From assembly GCA_903813345.2 (NCBI GenBank), contig CAIIXF020000010.1, positions 32,828,425 through 32,892,424 of the forward strand: a stretch of 64,000 nucleotides of DNA, written 5' to 3'. Source of the DNA: Owenia fusiformis. Lineage: Eukaryota > Annelida > Polychaeta > Sabellida > Oweniidae. Positions 32,598 to 45,135 of the stretch are shown here, piece after piece. The notes below the pieces were generated by a model that made no database searches, was not told the origin of the DNA, and saw only the letters and a program-made list of their open reading frames with translations. Made by a program: the position numbers and the translations under genes. Numbering within the stretch: the stretch's first letter is position 1; each line of letters begins with the position of its first letter.

Positions 32598-33433
32598 TGT
32601 TACGTTCGAAAATAACAGAAAGTAAAAACAGCAATTAAAATATGATAACAATATATTTATATTTTGAAAACTAAATAATACAACAATAATATAAAGGAGG
32701 TTTAATACTTAAGTGATGTCCAATCAATGATACGGCTTATTCTTGATGTCGATAAATGTCGTTGACGATCCTTGAGAATGTTCCAGATCACGAAATGTTT
32801 CAATAATCGTTAATAGTTCTCCAATGTTTGTAATAATCCAATAATGTTTGTTGTAATCCTATAATGTTTGTATCCAATAATGTTTGATGATAATCCACAA
32901 ATGTTTGATGATAATCCACAAATGTTTATGATAATCCACGAATGTATATGATAATCCGTATAAGGTGTGTGTTGTAATATATGTCCATATAAAGTCCTCA
33001 GGTTGTATGTTTGTAGTGTTATAAATGTTCCCACAGTAATTATCTGCTAAGAAGATGTCCTTTTGATAAACTTTGAAATTCTGCTACAGAGTAGATGTCC
33101 AGTTATGATGACTTAATTATCTGCTAACAGCCCAAATCAGCTCTCTCATTATATAGTGCAAAGGCAAAGTCCAGATGTTTCAAGAAGTTACAATTTCTGG
33201 AAATCAACACTGATTGGACATCTTAAGTCACATGATTCAATCTTGATTTAATGATTATAGTTCCAGTACTTTCTAGAAGGCCAATGGTTAATGAGTCATT
33301 CAGTTCAGTTATGTTTACAAGATACAATGTCATTGTGACCTTGACCTAAGATCTCTAATGAAGATCAGTTACAGTATATGCATATTGATAAACTAAACTT
33401 AATGTGAATATAATAGAATATAATACTGTAACA
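32598..33433 (-). repeat. 3' LTR of the truncated element (copy A)
   Basis: 836 bp, starting TG and ending CA. It contains a short internal minisatellite of 'aatgtttgatgataatccac' units (about 32820-32960). Confidence 0.9.
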
Positions 33434-36400
33434 CCTCCCTCCTTAAAAGAAAAGTTTTGATTACAATGAAAAACTTTTACAATAATATCTGGTGTAGCGA
33501 GGGTTACATTTTTTTAAAGATGAGGTTGAGACTTACATAACATTTGTTTACAATAGTCAAATACAATAATATTTATAAAGTTACAGACTGAGTAAAACCC
33601 GAAAACATATTATACAATAATATTATCAAATCACACTCTAAGTACAATCTTTCTATTATATCAACACATAGCCTTAGGCAAATGCAGTATAAATAGAATA
33701 ACCTCTTAAAAATAGAGACATTACACTCTTGAAAGAGTGTCAGCAATCAAATTATCCTTGCCTTTGATGTGTCTTATGTCAAGATTGTACTCTGACAATA
33801 ACAGACTCCACCTCAACAATCTACGATTCTTGTTCTTCATTCTATGAAGGAATGTCAGCGGATTGTGATCAGTAAATACAGTAACCACATGAACTGGTGC
33901 ACTAACATATACTTCAAAATGTTGTAATGACAGAAGTAATGCTAGACATTCCTTTTCTATGGTGGAGTAGTTTTTCTGATGTTTATCAAATTTCTTTGAA
34001 TAATAACACACTGGATGATCAATACCATCCCTTTCTTGTAATAGAACAGCTCCCATTCCTACATCAGAAGCATCTACTTGAATCTTGAATGGCTTGCTAA
34101 AATCAGGTGCAACAAGCACTGGTTCTTCACTTAGTATGGCCTTGATTTTATCAAAGGCTGTATGACATTGCTCAGACCACACATATTTGATGTTTTTCCC
34201 AAGTAAATTGGTCAATGGAAGAGCAATTGAAGAGAAATTTGGACAAAACTTCCTATAAAAGCCAGCCATTCCAAGACTTCTCATTAATTCTTTCTTGTTA
34301 GTAGGAGCTGGGAGTTGTGTAATTGATTCCACTTTGGCACTCACTGGTTTGACCTGTCCTTGACCTACCACATGGCCCAGATATTCAACTGTGGCTTTAC
34401 AAAATTCACTCTTAGCCAAATTGATGGTTAAATTGGCCAGAGAGATTCTTTCAAACAACTTACGCAGCAAACACATGTGTTCATCAAAAGTGTCAGAATA
34501 GACAATTACATCATCGATGTAAACACCAGTGTTTTTGAGATCTGCTAATAAGCCATTCATCATTCTTTGAAATGTGGCAGGTGCATTTTTCATACCAAAT
34601 GGCATAACTTTAAATTGGTACAAACCATCAGGAGTAACAAAGGCAGATACCTGTTTTGCTCTTTCAGTTAATGGAACCCCTAGGAATCCTTTGAGGAGAT
34701 CAAATTTACTGACATATTTAGCAGTTCCAATTTTGTCAATACAGTCGTCAATTCGTGGTATGGGATAAGAATCAGTCTTTGTTACTCGATTCACCTTGAT
34801 ATAATTAACTACTAGCCTACGTCCACCATTTGATTTTGGTACAATGAAAGCAGGTGAACTCCATGGGCTATTGCTCTTTTCAATTATGTCATTTTCTAAC
34901 ATATAATTGACCTCAGCTCTCAAATCTTCAGATTTTGATGGATTTACTCTATAAGCATGTTGCTTAATAGGGTTTACATCTTGGACTTCAACATCATGAT
35001 AAGCTATAGATGTCTTAGTCGGTACATCAGAGAAGATATCAGTGAACTCATGAATTAATTCTGTGACTTGCTGTTTTTGATCATTTGTCACATGATGCAA
35101 TTTATGATCTAGATTTGATAATACTTCAGAGTTCTTTAACCTAGACAAACCTTTGATATCTTCATAGTCTAAATCAGTACAATTGATATCATCTGAATCT
35201 TGTAGATCAGTTTCAGTTATAAGGACAGGTGCCAAAGTGACCACAGGTTTAATTGAGCCATGCTCTTTGTCTGGCTCAAAGTACCTTTTCATCATATTGA
35301 TGTGACACAATTGTGTTTCTTTGCGCCTATCTGGAGTTTTGACAATATAATTGAGGTCATTGACCTTGGAATCCACTACATAAGGACCATAGAATTTTGC
35401 TTGTAGCGGATTTGTCTGAAGCGGCAGTAATATAAGAACTTTGTCACCAGGCTGGAATGATCTTTCTTTGACTTTTCTGTCATACCAAGTTTTCATTTTA
35501 CCTTGGCTATTTAGCAAATTCTCTTTGGCTATTTCACAAGCCTTTGATAGGCGCTCTTTAAACCCAGTGACATAGTTCAACAAATTAAACTTTTCAGTTT
35601 CTGAAAGCCACTTTTCCTTGAGCAATTTAAGTGGACCACGCACAGAATGACCAAATACTAGCTCAAATGGACTGAACCCTAATGATTCTTGCTTAGCCTC
35701 CCTGGTAGCAAACAGAAGCAAGGGTATGCCCTCATCCCAGTCTTTCTCATATTCAAAACAGAAAGCTCTAATCATGGTCTTAAGCGTCTGATGGTAACGC
35801 TCAAGAGCTCCTTGAGACTCTGGGTGATAGGCACTTGACTTACACTGTTTGATACCCAAGGTATCCATGACTTGTTGGAATAAGCCTGACATAAAATTTG
35901 AGCCCTGATCAGACTGAAGATCTTTTGGTAGTCCAACTAAGGTGAAAAATTTGATGAGTGATTTCACTATGTTTTTGGCTTTGATATTTCTAAGTGGAAT
36001 CGCTTCTGGAAACCGTGTGGCCATACAAAGAATAGTGAGTAAATATTGATTACCAGATTTTGTTTTTGGTAATGGACCAACACAGTCAATAAGAACCTTA
36101 CTAAATGGTTCATCAAATGCAGGTATAGGGTGTAAAGGAGCAATTGGAATTTTCTGGTTAGGTTTCCCTACCATTTGACATGTATGACAAGACCTACAAT
36201 ACTCTTGGACATCTTGTTTTAATTTGGGCCAATAGAAATGATTGAGTATTTTATGGTATGTTTTAGTTACTCCTAAATGACCTGCCATGGGAGAATCATG
36301 AGCTAGACTCAAGATTTCCTTATGATATGATTTTGGGACAACAATTTGATGCACAATTGCCCAATCATCTTCAGGGGAAGCTTCAGGAGGTCTCCACTTT

Positions 36401-38410
36401 CGCATTAATATGCCATCCTTTTTGTAGAAACAAACAGGGACCTTGTCAGCTTCATCAATAGTAAGACATCTTTTATGAAGATCAATGAGTGATGGATCAT
36501 GCTCTTGTTCATAAATTAACATGTGTTTAGAATGAGGATCATTTTTCAAAGAATCACTATCAGAAATAGAGGATGAAACCTCAGAACAAGGAGGGGATGA
36601 AACCTCATGAACACTAGCAGAAGAAGATGAAACTTCATCAGGACTAGCAAGAGCGGGCGAAACCGCATTAAAATAGTGATCCTGCTCAGAAGGTGAATCA
36701 CCCCTGGCAATAGGCTTTTTCAATGAAGAATATGCCTCAATAGATGACTGCTTGGCTCGAACAGAAGGCTGTTTCAATGAAGAATTTGCCTTTAAAATAG
36801 GATAAGGATCATCTTTAACAAGTGGTGAGTGACATTCATCATCAAACAAGGAGCTTAAAAAACCACTATCAAAGTCATCTCCCACAGACGAATCCCCGCT
36901 ATCAGCTAACCTTTTAGCCATAGCCCTAGTAACAGCACAAGCAGGATATATATCAGAGTCCTCTTGGACAGAATCCTCAATAGAACAAGGCTGATCAGAA
37001 ACAATGGGGTCTAATGATACCTTACCCCCAGCTAAATCATTGCCTAAAAGCAATGCGACTCCTTCAACAGGAAGTTGTGGCCTAACACCAACAATAACTG
37101 GCCCTTTGACTAACTCTGATGTGATATGAATACGATGGAGGGGAACTTTAGTAAAACCTAATTCAATGCCTTGCATCAAGATATGGGTACCTGTGAATGA
37201 CTCCTCAGATAAAGGAAGGACACCTTCTAATAACAAAGTCTGAGATGCACCCGTGTCTCTAAGAATCTTAATTGGCTTTGAATTGGTACCATCACTTGAC
37301 AGTGACACAGATCCTTCCGACATGAAAGGCTTATAATCCTCCATAATATCACTATGAGTTGATTTCTCAGTATGAGTATATGAATCCCAAACAATGGGCT
37401 TTCTTGAAATGGGAACTGTAGCACAACCATTTGAATGAGCAGAACCAGACATCTCTCTTCTATTCTTAATCCTATAGCATTCAGAAATAAGATGACCAGG
37501 CTTTTTACAATAGTTACAGGTGACGTTTGATTTTGGACCTGAAGAATTTGATTGATCTGATTTTGAGCTAGAATTCTGTGATGAATTAGACTGGTCTTTT
37601 GCTTTGTTTGATGCATTTGATGATGAGGACTGATTTGATTTAGAGTCATATGAAGGTTTGTTACCTTGATAACCTCTAAAGTTAGAATTACCTTTGATAA
37701 AACTACCCTTATGAGTAAGAGCATAATCATCAGACAGGGTGGCAGCTTGACTTAAAGTTTCTACCTTGTGTTCATCTAAGTAAGTTCTAATGTGATATTG
37801 AACACAGTTTTTAAATTGTTCTATTAGCATAAGCTCTCTGAGCTTTTTAAATTCTTCAGATACATCCTTAGAGACAAGCCACCTGTCAAAAAGCTGCTCT
37901 TGCTCTCGAGCAAACTCAACATGGGTTTGGTCACTCTGTTTGTGGGCATTTCTAAATTTCTGTCTGTAAGCTTCTGGCACTAGTTCATAAGCTTTAAGAA
38001 TTGCATTTTTAATTAGGTCATAATCAGAGCATACTTCTGCTGAGAGAGAGGCAAATATTTCACTTGCTTTACCAATGAAAACACTCTGAAGCATAACTGG
38101 CCATGCAGATTTGGGCCAGTCTAGGCTCTGAGCGACTTTTTCAAAGTGTGTAAAGTATTTATCAACATTTTTCTCTTGAAATTTAGGTACAAATTTGAGA
38201 AATTTTGAAGCGTCAAACCTATTTTCAAAATGTTGATGCATAGTAGCATGTTCATCAGTTATTGATTTGGCTTCTATTTCAAGACGTTTTAATTCAATTT
38301 CTTGTTGCCTTTTTTCTCTTTCATTTTGCATTTCTAATTCTTTTTCTCTCAATTCTCTAATTTCTCTCTCTTTTTGAATTTCTAACTCTTTCTCTCTTAT
38401 TTCAAGCTCT
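32598..38410 (-). mobile_element. Gmr1-like Ty3/gypsy element, 5'-truncated (copy A)
   Basis: Retains the 3' LTR (32598-33433), the whole pol region and most of gag, but is cut at 38410 by the start of segment X. The left target-site base group cctg is at 32594-32597. The 5' LTR and first part of gag are missing here. Otherwise it is the same insertion as the complete element in copy B. Confidence 0.9.
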
Positions 38411-38544
38411 CCCTTATAAAAATTCCGACCTTGAAATTCCGAAAACAAATGGTTACAAACCATTGCACAACCATTGTTCCAACCATCGCTGTAATGATTG
38501 CCAACCATTTGGATGCAACCATTGCAATTGTGGTTGCAAATCAT
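33721..38544 (-). pseudogene. truncated gag-pol of the Gmr1-like element, fused to the end of segment X
   Basis: An open frame of 1607 codons. Residues encoded from 38410 downwards match the polyprotein of copy B, from its charged coiled coil (ELREKELEMQ) through gag, protease, integrase, reverse transcriptase and RNase H. The first 40 or so residues, up to about the GRNFYKG stretch, are encoded by the inverted end of X (38411-38544) and are not retroviral. The frame therefore reads across the junction by chance. The N-terminal part of gag is lost. All catalytic motifs remain, but without a 5' LTR the copy should not be expressed normally. Confidence 0.85.
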
Positions 38545-38640
38545 TGAAAGTGTTTCAATGATTTGTAACCATTACAAATGGTTGGCAGGTTTGAATGATT
38601 TTCTTGCAACCATTGCAACTAAATGCAACCATTTTCACTT
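38416..38640 (+). repeat. left inverted end of X with AACCATTGC motifs
   Basis: Contains many 'aaccattg', 'caaccatt' and complementary 'aatggttg' strings in both orientations, as expected of subterminal transposase-binding repeats. Confidence 0.65.
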
Positions 38641-38910
38641 TGAGAAAAATCCATAATTGTGAAGGACTAGATTTAATGTAAAAGTCAGTATTTTAAGTTG
38701 CACCTAATAAATGATAAACAATAACCATGCCTGTTTAAATTACATTGGCATGTATACGATCATCCAAGACTGACATCCTTGGATTTTTAACACCTCTATG
38801 AAATTACAATGACATGTCAAAAAACACCTCTATGAAATTGCAATGACATGTCAAAAACAATTATTAGTACCAACAAAAAGTTCCAAAAAGCAAGCCCAGT
38901 ATTCTGATTA
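38641..38910. other. non-coding part of X
   Basis: Contains a short direct repeat, 'acacctctatgaaatt.caatgacatgtcaaaa', in two copies near 38790-38860. Confidence 0.5.
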
Positions 38911-39216
38911 AGAACCCCTATTCTAACTACTGAAAATGGATTCTAGTAATACTCACCAACTTGAGTTCTTCAGAGAAAACAGAGAATTTCAGCAAGGGTA
39001 CATTGACTTTAACATGGTGACATACATGCAGGATATATGACGGTATCCCGATGCTAAGTCATTAACCAATGAAGTATGTCCCCATATAAATCAATGTACC
39101 CTTGCTAAAATCTTCATTTTCTCAGAAGAACTCAAGTTGATTGAGTCTTAAGAAATAGATCTGTGTTGGTTGAGTATTACTAGAATCCATTTTCAATAGT
39201 AAGAATAGGGGTTCTT
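38911..39216. repeat. foldback element inside X
   Basis: 'agaacccctattcta' near 38911 pairs with the complement ending near 39215, and the pairing continues inwards through 'aatggattctagtaatact' and 'caagggtacattga'. A loop of about 60 bp separates the arms. Confidence 0.7.
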
Positions 39217-40080
39217 AAACAGGACATTAAAGCTTAACTATGGCCTTTTTGAATTTTTTGTTTAGTACAATTATGATAACGTTTTTGTCTTAAACATGAC
39301 TAAGGTTTTCAAAATGATTTTGAAAATAAAATTTGTCAAAGCGCGAGTACACTTGTTAAGTTTTATTTATATTCGTTTGAGTGTAACGAATTAGAATATA
39401 AATTATTTCTACATATTACCACAGAGTGTAGCTTTAAGCGTTACGAAAATCGAACGCTATTTTCGAATGCGAGTAGAATATGAGTGAGTGAATAGGTGTG
39501 TAGTGTTTAGGAGAGACGAAATCATTCTGGCTACGTCATCTATACAGTGAACACCTTCTTAAACGTCATTGCAGGATAAACATGTTCAACGTTCGATAGG
39601 TTCCATGCATTAGTTCATACCTTTTCAGGCCACATTTCGAGGCTCCTCACATAGAGGTTTTAATGGTGAAAATTAATGCATTCAATCAATCGAAAGTTTT
39701 TTCAACATATCATTAAGTCTCAGTCTTTACGATTTTATGTACTAGTAATCCAAATCAACTCGGACATGCATCTATAGGCATACTTTATTACTGATGTTCA
39801 TAAATGATGCGTAAAGGACAAGGTGCAATTATTGGCAAATATCCCTATGGTCAAAATGAGTCATTCGTAGGTGTAACATGAAGAATAAAATGTCATATAA
39901 TACTTTGGAAAATATTAAAGTGCTCGGACACACATAAGCTGAGATAGGGATCATTTCGTTCAGTAAGGTTGTATTGACTTACATGGGGCTGTGCACCATT
40001 GACTTAACATGAGGATATCAGCAGATCCCAATAGAGGCCATTGGTTTCCATTGATTATCACAAAAATACCAAAAATACAC
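39217..40080. other. non-coding part of X
   Basis: Nothing recognised. Confidence 0.4.
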
Positions 40081-40183
40081 TATGACCTGAATCGATTGCA
40101 AACTTAATAATTTCACAATACGACACAAATGGTTTATCTCATCAAATGTGCAAATATGAAGTTTGCAATCGATTCAGGTCATA
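40081..40183. repeat. perfect 25-bp inverted repeat
   Basis: 40081-40105 (tatgacctgaatcgattgca...) is the exact complement of 40159-40183, with a 53-base loop. Confidence 0.9.
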
Positions 40184-40874
40184 CTTACAATTAAAAGATT
40201 GTACATTTTTTCATCATTTTTTTCCCTACAAAATGGCTATAGAAAAATGCTCCAAAAACAACTTTTACACTTATCAAATATCATACAAGTTTCTAAAACC
40301 AAAGATTATACTATTATATTTCATTATGTAGTAACATATTTGGATAAGATGCAGGGATGCGTAGTATGTAAATGGATTTTGACAGACACAAAAATACTTC
40401 CTGGTTTGGAATCTATGCCTCTACACTTCATGATTGAATTATGACCCTAATAAGTGGCCTATACATCAATACAGTGCTGAATATAGGTCAACAAGATACT
40501 AGTGTGCATATAAATGTAATAATTGAAGCAGAATACTCATTTTGAAAAATCAGATGAATTATTTTTTTCCCATGGGGAGATCCCAATGGAGGGTGTATAA
40601 GGTCCTTTACACTACTGGAAAATTATCTGATGTAATTCAATGGGTCCTGGCCTTAATAATTAATAAACGAGATGCGACCTCTAGCCAAAGCTATTTTTAA
40701 TATCTAATGAGTGTCATGTTATTTTAAAAGCGCAACCCTTTGTAATGTATAGAATGCCATTTCCTGACACTTCATGTTAGAATTAAAAAACAGTTCAACA
40801 TTAATATTAGCTACAGGAACAAAAAGACTACATGAAGATGCATGTAGAAATAATCTGGATTTACTTCATTAAAT
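40184..40874. other. non-coding part of X
   Basis: Small plus-strand frames (40163-40444) have no recognisable motif. Confidence 0.4.
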
Positions 40875-41060
40875 AATCAAAATTCAATCAAAGTGATATC
40901 ATATTTGAAGTCTACATGTAAAATTGCATCTAGAAATGTGGTTTAAAAAAGTATTTATCAACTTTGAAAAAATAATTTTCTTTGAAAATGTGACTTCTAG
41001 GTCGGGGGTATTCCCTATTGACCCCATGCTGTAAAATCACAAAAAGTGAAATATCGTTTA
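40875..41060 (+). repeat. repeat with an inverted copy at 43370-43545
   Basis: Strings such as 'gatatcatatttgaagtcta', 'atgtgacttctaggtcggg' and 'aaaaagtgaaatatc' recur inverted at 43370-43545 and, in part, directly near 44260-44350. Confidence 0.7.
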
Positions 41061-41204
41061 TTGTGTTTGACAGCCACACAATATTTTCTTTTACTGGACA
41101 TATTTTCAATTGTATAATTATGCGACACATAAGGGTGACACGAAAAATGATCCACTTAATCTGATGAATATTCAACTTTAAGGGAACCTTTTTATATTTT
41201 ATTA

Positions 41205-41357
41205 TATCTTTTATTGACTCTTTAGATGTCATATCATGACATATTAGTCACTAAGGTAGAGCAGTTCTTCCCATTGTCGAGTTGAAGAACTGGTATCTTT
41301 ATCCTGGCTAGAACCATAGACAATTCTAGCCAGCGCCAGCCTTTTATCGAGCAGATC
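41205..41357 (-). mobile_element. 5'-truncated SINE
   Basis: Matches only the 3' part of the SINE at 41619-41951 (from 'cgataaaaggctgg' to 'gagtcaataaa'). The paralogous stretch near 44455 lacks it ('cttatatacctgccatg'), so it is an insertion after that duplication. Confidence 0.75.
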
Positions 41358-41618
41358 TCTACCTGCCATGTTAATTTACCAAAGAGTTTTGCTATTATAT
41401 AATAAAGAGTATTTTTGAGAACATAAAATGAATACCCTTTTGGATTACAAAGTTTAGAAAACTGATTTGACTCATTAGAGATATACACAATCATGATTTT
41501 TTAAGAATACAATTGATCACACCTTTCCCCCTCCCCAACCCCTGGCTTAGCCAATGCTAATGACAAAACCAAGACATGTTGAATACATGTAGAAATCTGA
41601 AAATGCCCATGCTTTAAA

Positions 41619-41951
41619 TTTATATTTATACCTTTATTGACTCTTTAGATGTCATATCATGACATATTAGTCACTAAGGTAAAGCAGTTATTCCCATTGT
41701 CGAGTTGAAGAACTGGTATCTTTATCCTGGCTAGAACCATAGACAATTCTAGCCAGCACCAGCCTTTTATCGAGTTAGCAGCACAGCACTCTAGTAATCG
41801 CCGGTATAGGTCAGCAGTCATAGGTCAAAGACAAATCACAAGAAGTGCTGTGACCTGGGTTTGAACCCAAGACCTCTACTTTTCAGCCTGAAGCCAGACT
41901 TCCTGCTTTTCAGACCAATGCCTTAACCACTAGGCCAACCCGGCGACCACG
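41619..41951 (-). mobile_element. tRNA-derived SINE, full length
   Basis: On the minus strand it starts 'ggtcgccgggttggcctagt', with an A box TGGCCTAGTGG and a B box GGTTCAAACCC about 60 bases later. A tRNA-unrelated body follows, then an A/T-rich tail 'gtcaataaaggtataaat'. The duplicate at 44640-44670 has an empty site ('gctttaaaacaactac'). This fixes the boundaries and shows a target duplication ttaaa at 41614-41618 and 41952-41956. Confidence 0.85.
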
Positions 41952-42107
41952 TTAAAACAACTACATGTACATAGTTACAGTATATTTCTGCTTAATTATA
42001 GAAAAGAAACATAAGAAAAATGATATTCAAAAATTTCAAGCCAATGACTTTTCTTAGAGTTGGTAATATCTAATAGTTTACAGTGCTTCATTTAAATGTG
42101 TCGCATT

Positions 42108-42198
42108 GTCGGCCATTTTGGTCGGATGGCTAATTAAAGTCGGCCATTTTGGTCGGATAGCTAATTAAGTCGGCCATTTTGGTTGGATGGCTAATTAC
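42108..42198 (+). repeat. 30-bp tandem repeat, three units
   Basis: Units 'gtcggccattttggtcggat' plus 'ggctaattaa' start at 42108, 42139 and 42169. The same triplet occurs at 44816-44906. Each unit contains ATGGCC/GGCCAT, resembling a YY1-type core. Confidence 0.85.
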
Positions 42199-42500
42199 GT
42201 TGTTATTGTTATTATTTGCATTGACAGTTGTCATGCCAACTGGTAAATGATAATTTGAAAATAATTTTACAAATGCTGTTTCCGGATAATAACATTTTTT
42301 TGCGATTTTTGCTTTATATGATAAAAAGTTTTAGCTAATTTAAAAAATGAGAATTTAACATGTGGCATTGGTTTCTTAATCTTGGGTCTAATTCCTCTTA
42401 GAGCTCATTTTATAAAATCCTGAATAGTGAAATATCTTGATAAGTACTGAAAAGATGATATTTGACACTCGCTTAATCCAAAGAATAAATAAAATGCATG

Positions 42501-42984
42501 ATGAACTTTTGAAGAAGTCTTATGTCCTCAAACCTCAACTAAAATTAGCAAGATAAGTGAATTACTAATCTTAAGTTTGATCTTCATAGTGTGAAAATCA
42601 AAATAAGCAAGATAAGTAGTTTTCCCAACCAAATAAAAATCTAAGAATCATAAATCTTTTCAATGAGTCAGATGTATAAAATAAGCTTGATCGGAGACTA
42701 TGTTCTCGATAAGTTATACAAGTAACAAAACTTAAAAGGCCGTCAGACTCTTTGTTATTTTAAGACAAATATAATCAGAGCAATCAGACATCCCAATCAA
42801 ATTCTTGTCTGTGCTTCTTAACATTTAGTAAAACATTACACAAGGTTTGATGCCTGTTTTATCTACTATTTCTGCCTTCAATTTTATCTTATATTCAGGC
42901 TATTTGCATCACAGAAGACCAAGTAGTCTCTTGTGTATTTAAAAATTAAATTATTTTTTTATTTTTATAATTATACCATTTATT
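42501..42984. other. non-coding part of X
   Basis: Nothing recognised beyond repeated 'agcaagataagtg' strings shared with 45180-45400. Confidence 0.4.
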
Positions 42985-44250
42985 CCAATATTCCAAAGCA
43001 TTCAAACCTAACTTCAGTCCAGACTTATATTTGATTAAACCCCCCTCCCTTCCACCAGTACATCAATCTAGATATCAGCAAAAACTAAACATTACTCAAC
43101 AGTAAATGTTATTCAGTAATGTTTAACTTGAACATAGTTTTGAATTATGCCCAATAACGCAGAGGCGAGTAGGTAGTTACCAATTTCACCACCAGGTGGC
43201 TCGTTCGGGTCAGATAGCATGGCGGGTATGGTAGAAAGTTCCCTTTAACTTAAATTACATCTGTTTTGGTGGTTCAATTTTCATGTAACCCTCATGTATG
43301 TAATAGTTATGCTAGTTAAAAAATGTCCAGTAATGGAAAATGTTATTTGTCGATTACAAGAAAAGATATTTCACCTTTTGTGACTTTGTAACATGGGGTC
43401 TATGGGGATTCAACCCGAACTAGAAATCACATTTTCAAAATAAATTAAATTTTCAAAGTTGATAAACAATTTTCGAAACCATATTTTTAGATGTACTTTT
43501 ACATGTAGATTTCAAATATGACATCACTTTGACTGAATTTTATTTTATTTATAATTATACCATTTATTCCAATATTCCAAAGCATTCAAATCTAACTTCA
43601 GTCCAGACTTATATTTGATTAAACCCCCCTCCCTTCCACCAGTACATCGATCTAGATATCAGCAAAAACTAAACAAAGACTCAACAGTAAGTGTTATTCA
43701 GTAATCTTTAACTTGCACATAGTTTTGAATTATGCCCAATTGTCCTAACTTTAGTCTAGACTAATATTTGTTTTAACCCCCCCCCTTTCCTTTTACCAGT
43801 ACATAAATCTAGATATCAACAAAAACTAAATAAAGACTCAACAGAAACAGAAATAAAGACTTATTTTAATTTCAGTAAATGTTATTCAGTAATGTTTAAG
43901 TTGCACACAATTTTGAATGATGCCCAACTGTTCAGTCCTAACTTCAATCCAAACTAATGTTTGATTTTGGTTTGATTTGATTCTACCAGAACATCAATCT
44001 AGATATCAACAGAAACTGAAATAAAGACTTCAATTTCAGGAAATGTTATTCAAAAGTCTCTGTTTTACTTGCACATAACTATGAATTATGCCAAAGCACT
44101 CAGCCCGGACATCGGTCCATGGGCTCTTTTCGTAGAGCCCTTGTTAATGTTTAGTCCAGACTAATACTTGGGTTACCCCCCCCCTCCTTCAACCAGTACA
44201 CCAATATATAAATCAACAGAAACTAAAGGATTATTTCAGTTTCAGTATAA
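42985..44250 (+). repeat. irregular array of about 180-bp repeats
   Basis: Related units carrying 'cagtccagacttatatttg', a C-rich run, 'accagtacatcaatctagat' and 'gttattcagtaatgtttaa' occur near 42985, 43553, 43745, 43925 and 44150. Single outliers lie near 45680 and 47935. They are diverged and partly interrupted by an inverted block at 43370-43545. Confidence 0.7.
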
Positions 44251-44256
44251 GTTAAA

Positions 44257-45135
44257 ATTTTAATTTTCTTTGAAATTGTGGCTTCTAGGTCAGGGAGATT
44301 CCCCATTGACACCATGTTATAAAATCACATAAAGTGAAATATCTATTCTAGGGTTGGACTTATAATATTTTCTTTTACATATCTTCAATTGTATAATTAT
44401 GATACACATAAAGGTTAAACGAAAACTAATATTCAGGTTAAGAGAACCTTCTTATATACCTGCCATGTTAATTGACCCAAGATTTTTGTTACAAAGTACA
44501 ACAAAACTGATTTGACTCATTAGAAATATACATGTACACAATTGTGATTTTTTTAAGAATACAATTGATAACACGTCCCCCATCCACTGGCTTAGCCAAT
44601 GCTAATAACAAGACATATTTAATACATGGTAGAAACGTGAAGATGTCTTTTATGCTTTAAAACAACTACTAGTTATATATACGTCATTATAGACAAGTAA
44701 TATAAAAAAATTCTAATCAATCTCAATAAGCTGATTTTCAAAAGTTTAAAGTTCCATGACTTTTCTTTTGGTAATATCTAATAGTTTACATTGCTTCAAT
44801 TAAATGTGTTGCATTGTCGGCCATTTTGGTCGGATGGCTAATTAAAGTCGGCCATTTTGGTCGGATAGCTAATTAAGTCAGCCATTTTGGTTGGATGGCT
44901 AATTACTTTGTTATTGTTATTATTTGCATTGACAGTTGTCATGCCAACTGCTGTTTCTGGATAATAACATTTTTTGCGATTTTTGCTTTATATGATAAAA
45001 AGTTTTAGCTTTTTAAAAAATGAGAATTTACATGTGGCATTGATTTCTTAATCTTGAGTCTAATTCCTCATAGAGATCATGTTATAAAATCCTGAATAGT
45101 GAAATATCTTGATAACTACTGAAAAGATGATATTT
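44257..45135 (+). repeat. internal direct duplication of X, copy 2
   Basis: Diverged copy of 40950-42500 that lacks both SINE insertions and so shows the pre-insertion state. It carries the second 30-bp triplet at 44816-44906. Confidence 0.75.

Larger units (their letters stand above)
27980..38410. repeat. 10.43-kb segmental duplication, copy A
   Basis: Matches 49077-59508 base for base apart from rare changes. The offset is 21097 before a poly-C run and 21098 after it (11 C at about 28645, 12 C in the other copy). One substitution was seen at 32458 (T) versus 53556 (C). Copy A starts where the sequence changes from unique DNA to 'ttatcttgtg' and stops abruptly in gag at 38410. It contains a tandem repeat, a hAT-type gene fragment and most of a Gmr1-like retrotransposon. 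Confidence 0.95.
40950..42500 (+). repeat. internal direct duplication of X, copy 1
   Basis: Diverged direct duplicate of 44257-45135. Apart from the two SINE insertions the order of shared blocks is the same, including 'gatttgactcattaga' and 'cttagccaatgctaat'. Confidence 0.75.

Noticed and set aside
37227-37730. 167-residue minus-strand frame (also at 58325-58828)
   Set aside because: Shadow of the gag-pol frame in another reading frame.
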